Shown: positions 44,037 through 51,934 of the stretch, one piece after another | Numbering within the stretch: the stretch's first letter is position 1 | Layout: the number at the start of each line of letters is the position of its first letter | NCBI RefSeq assembly: GCF_008386575.1 | Contig: NZ_VUOA01000022.1 | Location: 89,584-153,583, forward strand | DNA: 64,000 nucleotides | Direction of reading: 5' to 3' | DNA from: Salinarimonas soli | GTDB taxonomy: Bacteria > Pseudomonadota > Alphaproteobacteria > Rhizobiales > Beijerinckiaceae | Program-made: the position numbers and the translations under genes | The notes under the pieces: model-generated | What the model was told of the DNA's origin: nothing | Seen by the model: the letters and a program-made list of their open reading frames with translations, nothing else | Databases searched by the model: none

Positions 44037-46505
44037 TCAGGCCACCTGGAGGCGCTGCCCCGGATCGAGGAAGGGCTGGAGCTCGGACAGGGGCAGGGGC
44101 CTGGCGAACAGGTAGCCCTGGACCTCCTTGCAGCCCTCCCGCTCCAGGCTCGCGAGCTGCTCGACCGTCTCCACGCCCTCCGCGGTGGTGGTCATGCCGA
44201 GGCTGTGGCCGAGACCCGCCACGGCGCGCACGATCGCCACCGAATCGTCCCGGGCCGGCAGGTCGCGGATGAAGGACTGGTCGATCTTGATCTTGTCGAA
44301 GGGGAAGCGGCGCAGGTAGCTCAAGCTCGAATAGCCCGTGCCGAAATCGTCCATGGAGATCCGCGCGCCCAAGGCCCGCAGCTGATGCAGGGTCGCGAGC
44401 GTGGATTCCGTGTCGTCCAGCATCACGGCCTCGGTGATCTCAAGCTCCAGCCGGGAGGCGGGCAGGTGCGAGGCGGCGAGCGCCGAGAACACGGCCGTGA
44501 CGAGGTGGCGGCTGCGAACCTGGACCGGCGAGAGGTTCACCGCCACGCCGATGGGGGCGGGCCAGGCGGCGGCGTCGGCGCAGGCCTGGCGCAGGACCCA
44601 CTCGCCGATGGGCACGATGAGCCCGATCTCCTCGGCGAGCGGGATGAACTCGGCCGGCGAGATCATGCCCCGTTCCGGATGGCGCCAGCGCAGCAGCGCC
44701 TCGAACCCCGTCACCGTCCCGGACCGGACGTTGACGAAGGGCTGGTAGTGGAGGACGAACTCGCCCTGGGCCAAGGCCTGGCGCAGGTCCACCTCCAGCA
44801 CCCGGCGAGCCTGCATGGCGGCGTCCATGCGCGCCTCGAAGAAATGGTAGCCGCCCCGCTCCTCGGCCTTGGCGCGATGGAGGGCCATGTCGGCGTTTCG
44901 CAGGAGCTGGTCCGGGTCGTTCCCGTCCCCGGGCGACACCGCCACGCCCGCGCTCGCGCCGACGACGATCTGGTGGCCGGCGACCTCGTAGGGGGCGCTC
45001 AGGGCCTCGATGATCTGGCGCGCGAGCCGCCGGGCACCGCCGGGCTGCGCCACGCCCGCCTGCACCACGGCGAACTCGTCGCCGCCCAGGCGCGCCACGA
45101 GGTCGGGCTCGCGCACGCAGGCGCGCAGGCGCTCGGCGACGAGCGCCAGCAGCCCGTCGCCGACCGGATGGCCGAGCGAGTCGTTCACGCTCTTGAAGCG
45201 GTCGAGATCGAGGCACAGGACCGCCACCGCCTCGTCGCGCCCGGCACGGCGCAGGGCGTCGGCGAGGGCCTCGCGGAACCGCACCCGGTTGGGCAGGTCG
45301 GTGAGGGCGTCGTGGCGGGCCATGTGGCTGATGCGCGCCTCCGCCCGCTGCGCCTGCGTGACGTCCTCGTGCGTCGCGACCCAGCCGCCGCCCGTCATGG
45401 GCTGGTGGGAGATCTTGATGATGCGGCCGTCCCGGAGCTCCAGCGTGTAGCGGCTCGGCTCGCCGGCGAGCGCCCGGCTGACATGATCGTGGTTGAACCG
45501 GTCGGGATCCAGGGGCCCGCACCCGGTTCGCACCCGATGCTCCAGGATTGCGTCGAGGGTCGTGCCCGGCGCCGTGAGAGCCGGCGGCAGGGCGTACATG
45601 CCGGCATAGATCTCGTTGCAGAGGATCAACCCGCCGTCGGCCCCGAACATCGCGAGCCCGTGCGACATGTTGTTGAGCGCCGTGTCGAGCCGCAGGCGGT
45701 GCGCCGCCGCCTCGAGCGCAAGCGCCTCGCCCTGCCGCAGGCTCTCCTGATAGCCCGCGAAGGTGGCGAAGAGGGCGCCGATCTCGTCCTGCCGGTCGGG
45801 GACCTGGATCACGAGGTCGCGCCGGCCCGCGGCGAGCTTGCGCAGGATCCGGGTGCCCGAATCGAGGGGCCGTGCGACATGGCGGACCACGAACACGGTT
45901 CCGCCGGCGCCGATGCCGATGCAGGTGACGAGGGCCGCCATGGCGATCCAGACGCCGCCCGCGATCCAGCGCTCCGCGTCGGCCTGGCCTGCCCGGACGC
46001 GAGCCGCGAAGGTGGCCCGCAGCAGCCGCAGGGAATCCTGGAGGGGCCTGATGTCCCGCACCCACTCCGTCAGGGGCTGGTGGAGATCGGCGCCCGGCCG
46101 CTCCAGCGCGGCGACGATCCGGTCCCGTCCCCGGAGCGCCGCCCCGAGGCCGGCCTGGAGCTCGCTTGAGAGCGCCGACGGCGCGTCCCGGTCGGCGCCG
46201 AGCGCCCGCAGGGCGCCGGCATGCGTCTCGATCGCCTCGAAGGCGGCGACGGCTCCGGCCCGCCCCTCGTCCGGGCCGTCCACCCGGGTCAGGACCGAGG
46301 CGAGATGGCCCGATACGGCGTCGATCGCGCCCGACAGCGCGGCCGCGCTCCGTTCGATCGCGACGTCCCGGCTCACCAGCGTGTCGACGGAGCGGCGCAC
46401 CTGCTCGGAGATGGCCCATCCGGTCAGGGCGAAGAGCCCCGTCAGGGCCGCCATGAGAAGGTAGGTGGCGGGCAGCAGGTGCCTGATGCGCATGCGGCTC
46501 ACCAT
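44037..46505 (-). CDS. Membrane-bound GGDEF-EAL protein (cyclic di-GMP turnover)
   Basis: 822 residues from ATG 46505 (MVSRMRIRHLL). Order: membrane helix (about 12-35), a periplasmic helical sensor region (about 36-175), second helix (GVWIAMAALVTCIGIGAGGTVF), HAMP-like linker with KLAAGRRDLVIQVPDRQDEIG, a PAS-like domain (LDTALNNMSHGLAMFG...), GGDEF domain with intact RLGGDEFA near residue 472, and EAL domain with intact EALLRW near 601 plus the DDFGTGYSSL loop. Both motifs are canonical, so it may both make and degrade cyclic di-GMP. Other ATGs at 46493 and 46526 are possible. Confidence 0.93.
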   Translation of the reverse strand: MVSRMRIRHLLPATYLLMAALTGLFALTGWAISEQVRRSVDTLVSRDVAIERSAAALSGAIDAVSGHLASVLTRVDGPDEGRAGAVAAFEAIETHAGALRALGADRDAPSALSSELQAGLGAALRGRDRIVAALERPGADLHQPLTEWVRDIRPLQDSLRLLRATFAARVRAGQADAERWIAGGVWIAMAALVTCIGIGAGGTVFVVRHVARPLDSGTRILRKLAAGRRDLVIQVPDRQDEIGALFATFAGYQESLRQGEALALEAAAHRLRLDTALNNMSHGLAMFGADGGLILCNEIYAGMYALPPALTAPGTTLDAILEHRVRTGCGPLDPDRFNHDHVSRALAGEPSRYTLELRDGRIIKISHQPMTGGGWVATHEDVTQAQRAEARISHMARHDALTDLPNRVRFREALADALRRAGRDEAVAVLCLDLDRFKSVNDSLGHPVGDGLLALVAERLRACVREPDLVARLGGDEFAVVQAGVAQPGGARRLARQIIEALSAPYEVAGHQIVVGASAGVAVSPGDGNDPDQLLRNADMALHRAKAEERGGYHFFEARMDAAMQARRVLEVDLRQALAQGEFVLHYQPFVNVRSGTVTGFEALLRWRHPERGMISPAEFIPLAEEIGLIVPIGEWVLRQACADAAAWPAPIGVAVNLSPVQVRSRHLVTAVFSALAASHLPASRLELEITEAVMLDDTESTLATLHQLRALGARISMDDFGTGYSSLSYLRRFPFDKIKIDQSFIRDLPARDDSVAIVRAVAGLGHSLGMTTTAEGVETVEQLASLEREGCKEVQGYLFARPLPLSELQPFLDPGQRLQVA

Positions 46506-46820
46506 GGGCCTGCCCCGGACGGGCATCGCCCGGAGCAGGCCCTGCCGTCGCTGGGCTTCGGCCCGCTCACGATGCGGTCGAGCTTGAGCCCACGCCGGCG
46601 GGGCGCGGGTCGTTCGGGGCGCGCGGCAGCCATGGCATCCTCGATCCTCCGGGAACGCTATCGTTGCGTTTGCGGCCACTTAGCCGGGAGAACCGTTACG
46701 GAACCTGTAAGATCGGGCGGGCCGGGGAGCGATGTCCGGCTGCGCCTGAGCGTCGTTGGGGCGCCGCTCCGGGAGTCGGGGCGACGCGGCCTCGCGCGGG
46801 GTCACGCCGCGTCGCGGCCG
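46506..46820. other. Intergenic stretch with no supported gene
   Basis: Separates the GGDEF-EAL gene from the small membrane-protein ORF. It contains a GGAAC at about 46638 without a correctly spaced CGTT. No conserved ORF, repeat or terminator could be supported. Confidence 0.5.
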
Positions 46821-47006
46821 TCAGATGGCGCCCACGAGGGCGAGCGCCGCCCAGGCGAGCCCAAGGCACCAGGCCAGGGTGAGCACGCAGCCCAGGCCGA
46901 TGGCGGCGATCGGCCAAAGCTCCGCCAGCATCCGGGGCATCCGGTAGGATTGGTCCTCGCTCAGGGCGAGGGGGCGCATGCGCATGTTCAGGTCGATGAT
47001 TTTCAT
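46821..47006 (-). CDS. Possible small membrane protein
   Basis: 61 residues from ATG 47006: a polar N-terminal third (MKIIDLNMRMRPLALSEDQ) and two hydrophobic stretches (LWPIAAIGLGCVLTLAWCL, WAALALVGAI). The codon pattern looks real, but no ribosome site is visible upstream. Possibly expressed with the Cys-rich protein upstream at 47069-47287. Confidence 0.4.
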   Translation of the reverse strand: MKIIDLNMRMRPLALSEDQSYRMPRMLAELWPIAAIGLGCVLTLAWCLGLAWAALALVGAI

Positions 47007-47068
47007 GTCTGGAAAAACGGTTTTGAAAGGGCTGAAAGGGCGGCAACGCCCGGCGGTTCGTTCAATCG

Positions 47069-47287
47069 TCAGGGATGGTGGCAGAGCGGGTCGGCGCTGC
47101 GGATGCTCCGGCGGCCGACCGATCCGGCCTGCTCGAGCGCGATGAGGCGGTTGGCGCGATCCTTGAGGTCGCCCCAGGTGCCCACGACGCAATCGCACCG
47201 GAAACACCGCACGGGAGCTGAGTCGTCAAGCGAGAAGGGCGGCTTGACGGCGCTGGCGTCGCAAAGCGTGCAGGCGAAGATCGGCAT
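47069..47287 (-). CDS. Small Cys-rich (zinc-ribbon-like) protein
   Basis: 72 residues. Two CxxC pairs, Cys6-Thr-Leu-Cys9 and CFRC near 28-31, spaced as in a zinc ribbon, then a basic helical tail (LKDRANRLIALEQAG). GGGAGG stands seven bases before the ATG. Probably a cytoplasmic metal-binding peptide; function unknown. Confidence 0.6.
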   Translation of the reverse strand: MPIFACTLCDASAVKPPFSLDDSAPVRCFRCDCVVGTWGDLKDRANRLIALEQAGSVGRRSIRSADPLCHHP

Positions 47288-48263
47288 CGTCGGACCTCCC
47301 GGCGGTGGCGGACGTCACATCGGACGAATGGGACGGCCTGGTCAACGCCAGGCTCGAACGGTGGTTAACCCAGCGGCAGCCCTCCCGGCAGCAAGAAGGA
47401 TGCCACCCCTGGCCCGCGTCTCTCGGCACGATGCGCAAGCGGCCATTAACCGTGCCCTCGCAATCGCCGGGATGCTGGCGAACCTGCGGCTTTGCGGCAA
47501 GGATGCGATAAGACCTGAGACCCATTCTGTCCCGCAATCCGCTGGGACAGACATCATGATGTGGGTCGCCGTCGCCTATCTTGCGTGCCTTGCCGTCTTC
47601 GTCGAAGGCGCGCATCGTGCGCCCGTGATCGAAGGCCTGGAATGACCTGCCGGGCGCCTTGCTGAGCGCCCCTAACGCCGCCAAAACCGGCAGGCGCCGC
47701 CCGTCGCGCGACCATGCCCGAGCGTAAGAGGCCGGACCCGCGCCCGCCCCAGCCCGCAAGGGCTCACGCCCTGCGCCGCAGGCACCTCGAACGAAGCCGC
47801 CGTCGAACGCAATGCGCCCACCCCACGACTGCCGATCGGCAGGCGTGAGGCGGGAGTATCGGCGCATCACCAGGATCGGGTGGAGCCGAAGCCGCCGGAT
47901 CCGCCACAACGTGATCTCAAGGACCCACGTCGCCTCTGATCGCGAGGTCCGGCGATCTCCTGCCGCACGAGGGCGCCGAGAGGGGCCCGGACGGCCCAGG
48001 CCGGCGGGCTCGCTCGGGCGCCCCGCGAGGGCTTCCGAGCCCTCACATCTCATGCGCTCCGAAGACCTGAGCTCTCGGAGGCTGGGTCATAGCGACGGCC
48101 CACCCTCCAACCCTCGTCCTGAGGTGCCCGCCGGAGGCGGGCCTCGAAAGGCCATCCAGGGATCTCCGGAGGGCTGTGGAAGCGTCGTGCGTGCTCCGAG
48201 GCCCTGCCACGCAGGGCGCCTCAGCATGAGGGGGACAGGTGCGAACCCTTTCGGGTCAGGCTC
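47288..48263. other. Gene-poor stretch
   Basis: No convincing gene is seen in these ~980 bases. A 29-codon frame at 47556-47645 starts with a hydrophobic segment but has little support. From 48110 to 48231 lies the intergenic repeat described separately; the rest shows no structure I can name. Confidence 0.5.
48110..48231 (+). repeat. ~120-bp intergenic repeat (plus-orientation copy)
   Basis: Begins CCCTCGTCCTGAGGTGCCCG and ends GCGCCTCAGCATGAGGGGG; the ends are imperfect inverted repeats of each other. Homologous over its whole length to 31476-31597 and, in reverse, to 31264-31345. Looks like a mobile-type miniature element common in Hyphomicrobiales intergenic DNA. Confidence 0.75.
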
Positions 48264-48452
48264 TCAGATCCACAGCCCGTCGGTGCAGGCGGCCTGCGGC
48301 CTCTCCGGAAAGGCCTGGAGCACGGTGAGCCCCGCATCGGTGCGCGGGCCCAGGGCCTCGCGCGACAGGCCGAGCCAGACGGCGCCGGCGGGGGGCGCCG
48401 AGACGGCCGTCAGAAGCGCCGCGAGGGCAAGCAGACGAAAACGCGTGACCAT
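48264..48452 (-). CDS. Small exported protein of unknown function
   Basis: 62 residues from ATG 48452: a clear signal peptide (RFRLLALAALLTAVSAPPAGA) and a ~38-residue mature part with one Cys (QAACTDGLWI). An alternative longer frame reaches 48518. No family recognised; the 3' end abuts a repeat. Confidence 0.5.
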   Translation of the reverse strand: MVTRFRLLALAALLTAVSAPPAGAVWLGLSREALGPRTDAGLTVLQAFPERPQAACTDGLWI

Positions 48453-48581
48453 GGAAGTCCCCGAAACTTGTCTCGCCTCCAGGTCTAGCAGGAGCGCCTT
48501 GAGGTCACGTGAGCGCAACGAGGAGAATCGGGACTATGGCGGTCAGGTCCGCTTAACCTTGCCGGGCCCGGGGCGCGGCCG

Positions 48582-49346
48582 TCACGGGAGGATGGACCAG
48601 TTCCCGTTCCACAAGCCCCTGCGCTCCTGCCGCGCCTCCTCCGCCTCGGCCTGGAACCGCCCCTCCTCCGTGGGGCGGGCCCAGCCCTCGCTCACGAGCC
48701 GCGCCGCGAGGTCGCCCTCCGGCGTGGCGCATCGGGCCTCGACCTCGGTGACGTCGGCCTTGTCGGCGCTGCACCGCAGGAGGCCCGTTCGCGTGGCGTT
48801 GTTGAGCGCGGCCCGTCCCCGCAGGCCGCAGGCCCAGCGCCGGCCCCAATCGTCCGAGCACACCGCCTTGCCGTCGGGACCCGTCACGCCCTTGAGCCGC
48901 ACGGTCATGAGCGGGGTCCGCAGCGTCACGGCATCGACGAGCTCGAAGGGCGCTTGCAGCTCGAAATAGCTCTCAGGAGCCGCTCCGGCCGGTGCGGGAA
49001 CGAGCGCCTCCTGCGCCTTGGGCCTCGGCGGCTCCGCGGGAGCCGGCACGTCGGACGGCGCCTCGATGGACGGGGCAAGGGACGACAGAGCCGTCCGTCC
49101 CAGAAACGCGAGGAGCACTGCCAGCCCGGCGATCGCTGCCACCGCCAGGGCGGCGGTTCCGCCGTGCCGTGCCCCCACGATGCGGCCTGCCGCCCGGTCC
49201 CAGCCCCGCCACGCGGCCGCGAGCCGGCGTCCCAGGCGGTCGTAGCCGATCGGCTGCCCGTCCCACGGCAGGGCACGGGGCCCGGGCGCCGGCGGATGGC
49301 GGAGCCGGCCGGCTCTATCCGGCGTGGGATCGGGACGGGACGGCAT
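48582..49346 (-). CDS. Membrane-anchored thermonuclease (SNase)-like protein
   Basis: 254 residues. A cytoplasmic N-terminus rich in Arg/Pro (1-60), one membrane helix (TAALAVAAIAGLAVLLAFLG), a Pro/Ala-rich linker, then a C-terminal SNase-like OB-fold (VRLKGVTGPDGKAVCSDDWGRRWACGLRGRAAL ... EGDLAARLVSEGWARPTEEGRFQAEAEEARQERRGLWNG, only landmark parts). The family's catalytic Arg/Glu pattern is only partly kept (no DGDT motif), so nuclease activity is doubtful. The tail 'A..EAR..RRGLW' is the best family mark. Confidence 0.75.
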   Translation of the reverse strand: MPSRPDPTPDRAGRLRHPPAPGPRALPWDGQPIGYDRLGRRLAAAWRGWDRAAGRIVGARHGGTAALAVAAIAGLAVLLAFLGRTALSSLAPSIEAPSDVPAPAEPPRPKAQEALVPAPAGAAPESYFELQAPFELVDAVTLRTPLMTVRLKGVTGPDGKAVCSDDWGRRWACGLRGRAALNNATRTGLLRCSADKADVTEVEARCATPEGDLAARLVSEGWARPTEEGRFQAEAEEARQERRGLWNGNWSILP

Positions 49347-49740
49347 GCGTCGGCGCGGTCATCTGGGGTGGGCCTCCGGTCCGGCGGCGTTCATGGTTCT
49401 TAAAGCCGGCAACGGCGCTGTGGCGTCAAGGGCCGGCGCCCGGCGCCGATCGACGCGAATCGCTTGCACGCCCGCATCCCCGCGACGGTTTGGCGGCAGG
49501 TGTTGCCGGCCTGCATCAGGGGCTCGCCCGGCGCCCGGCTCGTGCCGTTGAGGCATCCGGACACGCCTTGGGAAAGCAACGGATCGCACCCATGATGTGA
49601 AGCGTGATCAAGGCGTTGGCCCTCGTGCCCGACCGTTAGGCGGCCGATCTCAGTATTTACCAGGATATTAAGCCAAGCTTGTAAACGGGGTTTTCCGCGT
49701 TTAGACCCCGTTCGCATAAGCCGAGTTCTTGGGGGACTTC
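49347..49740. other. Control region upstream of the polysaccharide locus
   Basis: No gene is supported. The last 120 bases are noticeably more AT-rich. An inverted repeat AACGGGG (49684-49690) / CCCCGTT (49706-49712) with a 15-base spacer sits about 30 bases before the UDP-glucose dehydrogenase ATG and could be an operator or part of a leader hairpin. Confidence 0.4.
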
Positions 49741-51096
49741 ATGCGGATTGCGATGATTGGTTCGGGCTATGTTGGCCTCGTGTCGGGCGCCTGCCTGGCC
49801 GACTTCGGCCACGTGGTGACCTGCGTCGACAAGGACCCGGCCAAGATCGCCGCCCTCCAGGCCGGCCAGATGCCCATCTTCGAGCCGGGCCTCGCCGAGC
49901 TCGTGGCCAAGAACGTGGCGGCCGGCCGCCTGTTCTTCACCACCGACCTCACCCAGCCCGTGCGCGAGGCCAAGGCCGTGTTCATCGCGGTGGGCACGCC
50001 TTCCCGGCGCGGCGACGGCCATGCGGACCTTTCTTACGTTTATGGCGCGGCGCGCGAGATCGCGGCGGTCATGGACGGGTTCACCGTCGTGGTGACCAAG
50101 AGCACCGTGCCGGTGGGCACGGGCGACGAGGTCGAGCGCATCCTGGGCGAGACCCGCCCGGACGGGGACTTCGCCGTGGTGTCGAACCCCGAGTTCCTGC
50201 GCGAAGGCGCGGCGATCGGCGACTTCAAGCGCCCCGACCGGATCGTGATCGGCACGCACGATCCGCGCGCCGAGGCCGTGATGCGCGACGTCTACCGTCC
50301 GCTCCACCTCAACCACTCGCCGCTTCTCGTCACCGGCCGGCGCACGGCCGAGCTCACGAAATACGCCGCCAACGCATTCCTCGCGACCAAGATCACCTTC
50401 ATCAACGAGGTGGCGGACCTGTGTGAGCGCGTCGGCGCCGACGTGCAGGACGTGGCCCGCGGGATCGGCCTCGACAACCGGATCGGGTCGAAGTTCCTGC
50501 ATGCGGGCCCGGGCTATGGCGGCTCGTGCTTCCCGAAGGACACGCTGGCCCTCATGAAGACGGCACAGGACTCGGGCGCCCCGATGCGGATCGTCGAGAC
50601 CGTCGTGTCGGTCAACGACCAGCGCAAGCGCGCCATGGGCCGCAAGGTGATCGCCGCCTGCGGCGGCTCGGTGCGCGGCCGCACGATCGCGGTCTTAGGT
50701 CTCACCTTCAAGCCCGACACGGACGACATGCGCGAGGCGCCGTCCCTGTCGGTGATCACGGCCCTCCAGGATGCGGGCGCGCGGGTTCGCGCCTATGACC
50801 CCGAGGGCATGGGGCCTGCGGCCTCGATGCTCGACGGTGTCGAGTACGCCGCCGACGCCTATGCCTGCCTGGCGGGCGCGGACGCGGCGGTCCTCGTCAC
50901 CGAGTGGGAGGAGTTCCGGGCACTGGACCTGGAGCGTGTGCGCGACGTCATGCGGGCCCCGGTGCTCGTCGACCTGCGCAACGTCTATCGGCCCGACCAC
51001 ATGGCCCAGGCAGGCTTTACCTACGTCTCCGTGGGACGAGCCTTCGTGGCCGACGTCGCGAGCGAGTCCTCGCCGGCCGGCGTTGCTGCGGAATAA
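49741..51096 (+). CDS. ugd: UDP-glucose 6-dehydrogenase
   Basis: 451 residues. NAD-binding N-terminus MIGSGYVGLVSGACLADFGH, catalytic Cys263 in GPGYGGSCFPKD, and the C-terminal domain with GLTFKPDTDDMREAPS. Two-step oxidation of UDP-glucose to UDP-glucuronate supplies an acidic sugar for the exopolysaccharide. ATG 49741 follows GGGGGACTTC; a TTG at 49729 is not needed. First gene of the plus-strand half of the locus. Confidence 0.95.
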   Translation: MRIAMIGSGYVGLVSGACLADFGHVVTCVDKDPAKIAALQAGQMPIFEPGLAELVAKNVAAGRLFFTTDLTQPVREAKAVFIAVGTPSRRGDGHADLSYVYGAAREIAAVMDGFTVVVTKSTVPVGTGDEVERILGETRPDGDFAVVSNPEFLREGAAIGDFKRPDRIVIGTHDPRAEAVMRDVYRPLHLNHSPLLVTGRRTAELTKYAANAFLATKITFINEVADLCERVGADVQDVARGIGLDNRIGSKFLHAGPGYGGSCFPKDTLALMKTAQDSGAPMRIVETVVSVNDQRKRAMGRKVIAACGGSVRGRTIAVLGLTFKPDTDDMREAPSLSVITALQDAGARVRAYDPEGMGPAASMLDGVEYAADAYACLAGADAAVLVTEWEEFRALDLERVRDVMRAPVLVDLRNVYRPDHMAQAGFTYVSVGRAFVADVASESSPAGVAAE

Positions 51097-51202
51097 AACA
51101 CGGGGCGGGCCGTTGCTTGGGCCCGCAGGGAAGTCCGGGCGGGGCATTGTTTGTGCAATGCGGTCATGCTAGACAGTTACGACAGTTTGGGGGTGTAGAC
51201 AC

Positions 51203-51832
51203 ATGAACAAGACACGTTTTGCTGCAAAGGCCTCGGCCATGGCGCTGGGCTTGGGCGTTGCCCTCCTCCCGGGGGCCGCCCTCGCCGTGTGCGCGGCGCC
51301 GGTGGCGGGGACGACGCTGGTCGCGCCCGACCAGCTCCTCTCGCGCTTCCCTGAGGGTGGAGGCGGCCTCGTCTCCGAGGTCCGCAACCTGGTGGCGACC
51401 AATCCGGCCAATCTCGACGCCATCGTGGCACTCGCGGCCCGGGGGACGGCGGCCCAGAAGCGGGCGATCGGCGCGGGCCTGGGCCAGGCGGCCGGCATCT
51501 GCGCGCGGCCTGATCCCGACACGGCCCGCCGCATTCAGGAGGCCACGGTGCGCCTCGATGACCGGGAGATCCTCCTCGCGTTCCAGGCCGTGACCGGTGA
51601 CCGGCAGACGGCCGCGGCCGGGGGCCGGGGCGGTGGCGCCGGCGGCAACGGAGGCGGGATCGGCGGCGGCGGCGTCGGCGGCAATGGCGTGGGTGTCGGG
51701 GGCGGGGGCGGAGCCTCGAACTTCTTCGGCAACTCGACGAGCGTGCTCGGCAACACCAATGCCAGTGGCCACACGATCGGCGGCCCCGCGCTTGCCCTGC
51801 GGCCGAGCCAGGGCGCCAGCCGGAACCGCTAG
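51203..51832 (+). CDS. Exported Gly-rich protein; paralogue of the protein at 59045-59590
   Basis: 209 residues with a signal peptide (AMALGLGVALLPGAALA). The core (about 45-135) contains LLSRFPEGGGGLVSEVRNLV, AAQKRAIGAGLGQAAGICA and ARRIQEATVR, each with a counterpart in the 59045-59590 protein. The C-terminal third is a glycine-rich, probably disordered stretch (about 140-180). A terminator follows. Position between ugd and the chain-length kinase suggests a role in polysaccharide assembly or secretion. No known family recognised. Confidence 0.8.
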   Translation: MNKTRFAAKASAMALGLGVALLPGAALAVCAAPVAGTTLVAPDQLLSRFPEGGGGLVSEVRNLVATNPANLDAIVALAARGTAAQKRAIGAGLGQAAGICARPDPDTARRIQEATVRLDDREILLAFQAVTGDRQTAAAGGRGGGAGGNGGGIGGGGVGGNGVGVGGGGGASNFFGNSTSVLGNTNASGHTIGGPALALRPSQGASRNR

Positions 51833-51868
51833 CCCGGGCGCCAAGCCCCACAACGCTGCACGCATGAG

Positions 51869-51903
51869 GCCGGGTGGAAATCTTCCTCCCGGCTCTTTCT
51901 TTG
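51869..51903 (+). terminator. Rho-independent terminator
   Basis: Stem 51869-51879 / 51883-51893 (10 of 11 pairs), tight three-base loop, then TCTTTCTTTG. Ends the gene at 51203-51832, so the kinase gene downstream probably has its own promoter or relies on readthrough. Confidence 0.7.
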
Positions 51904-51934
51904 AGGCCCGAAGCTAAGCAGGTTGGCACAACCG

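Noticed and set aside
46638-46660. GGAAC...CGTT upstream of the GGDEF-EAL gene
   Set aside because: The spacing is only about 10 bases and the orientation points away from the gene.
47556-47645. 29-codon ORF with a hydrophobic start
   Set aside because: Too short, no ribosome site and no recognised family.
51105-51126. GCGGGC/GCCCGC hairpin after ugd as a terminator
   Set aside because: Six-base stem with no T-tract; too weak to call.
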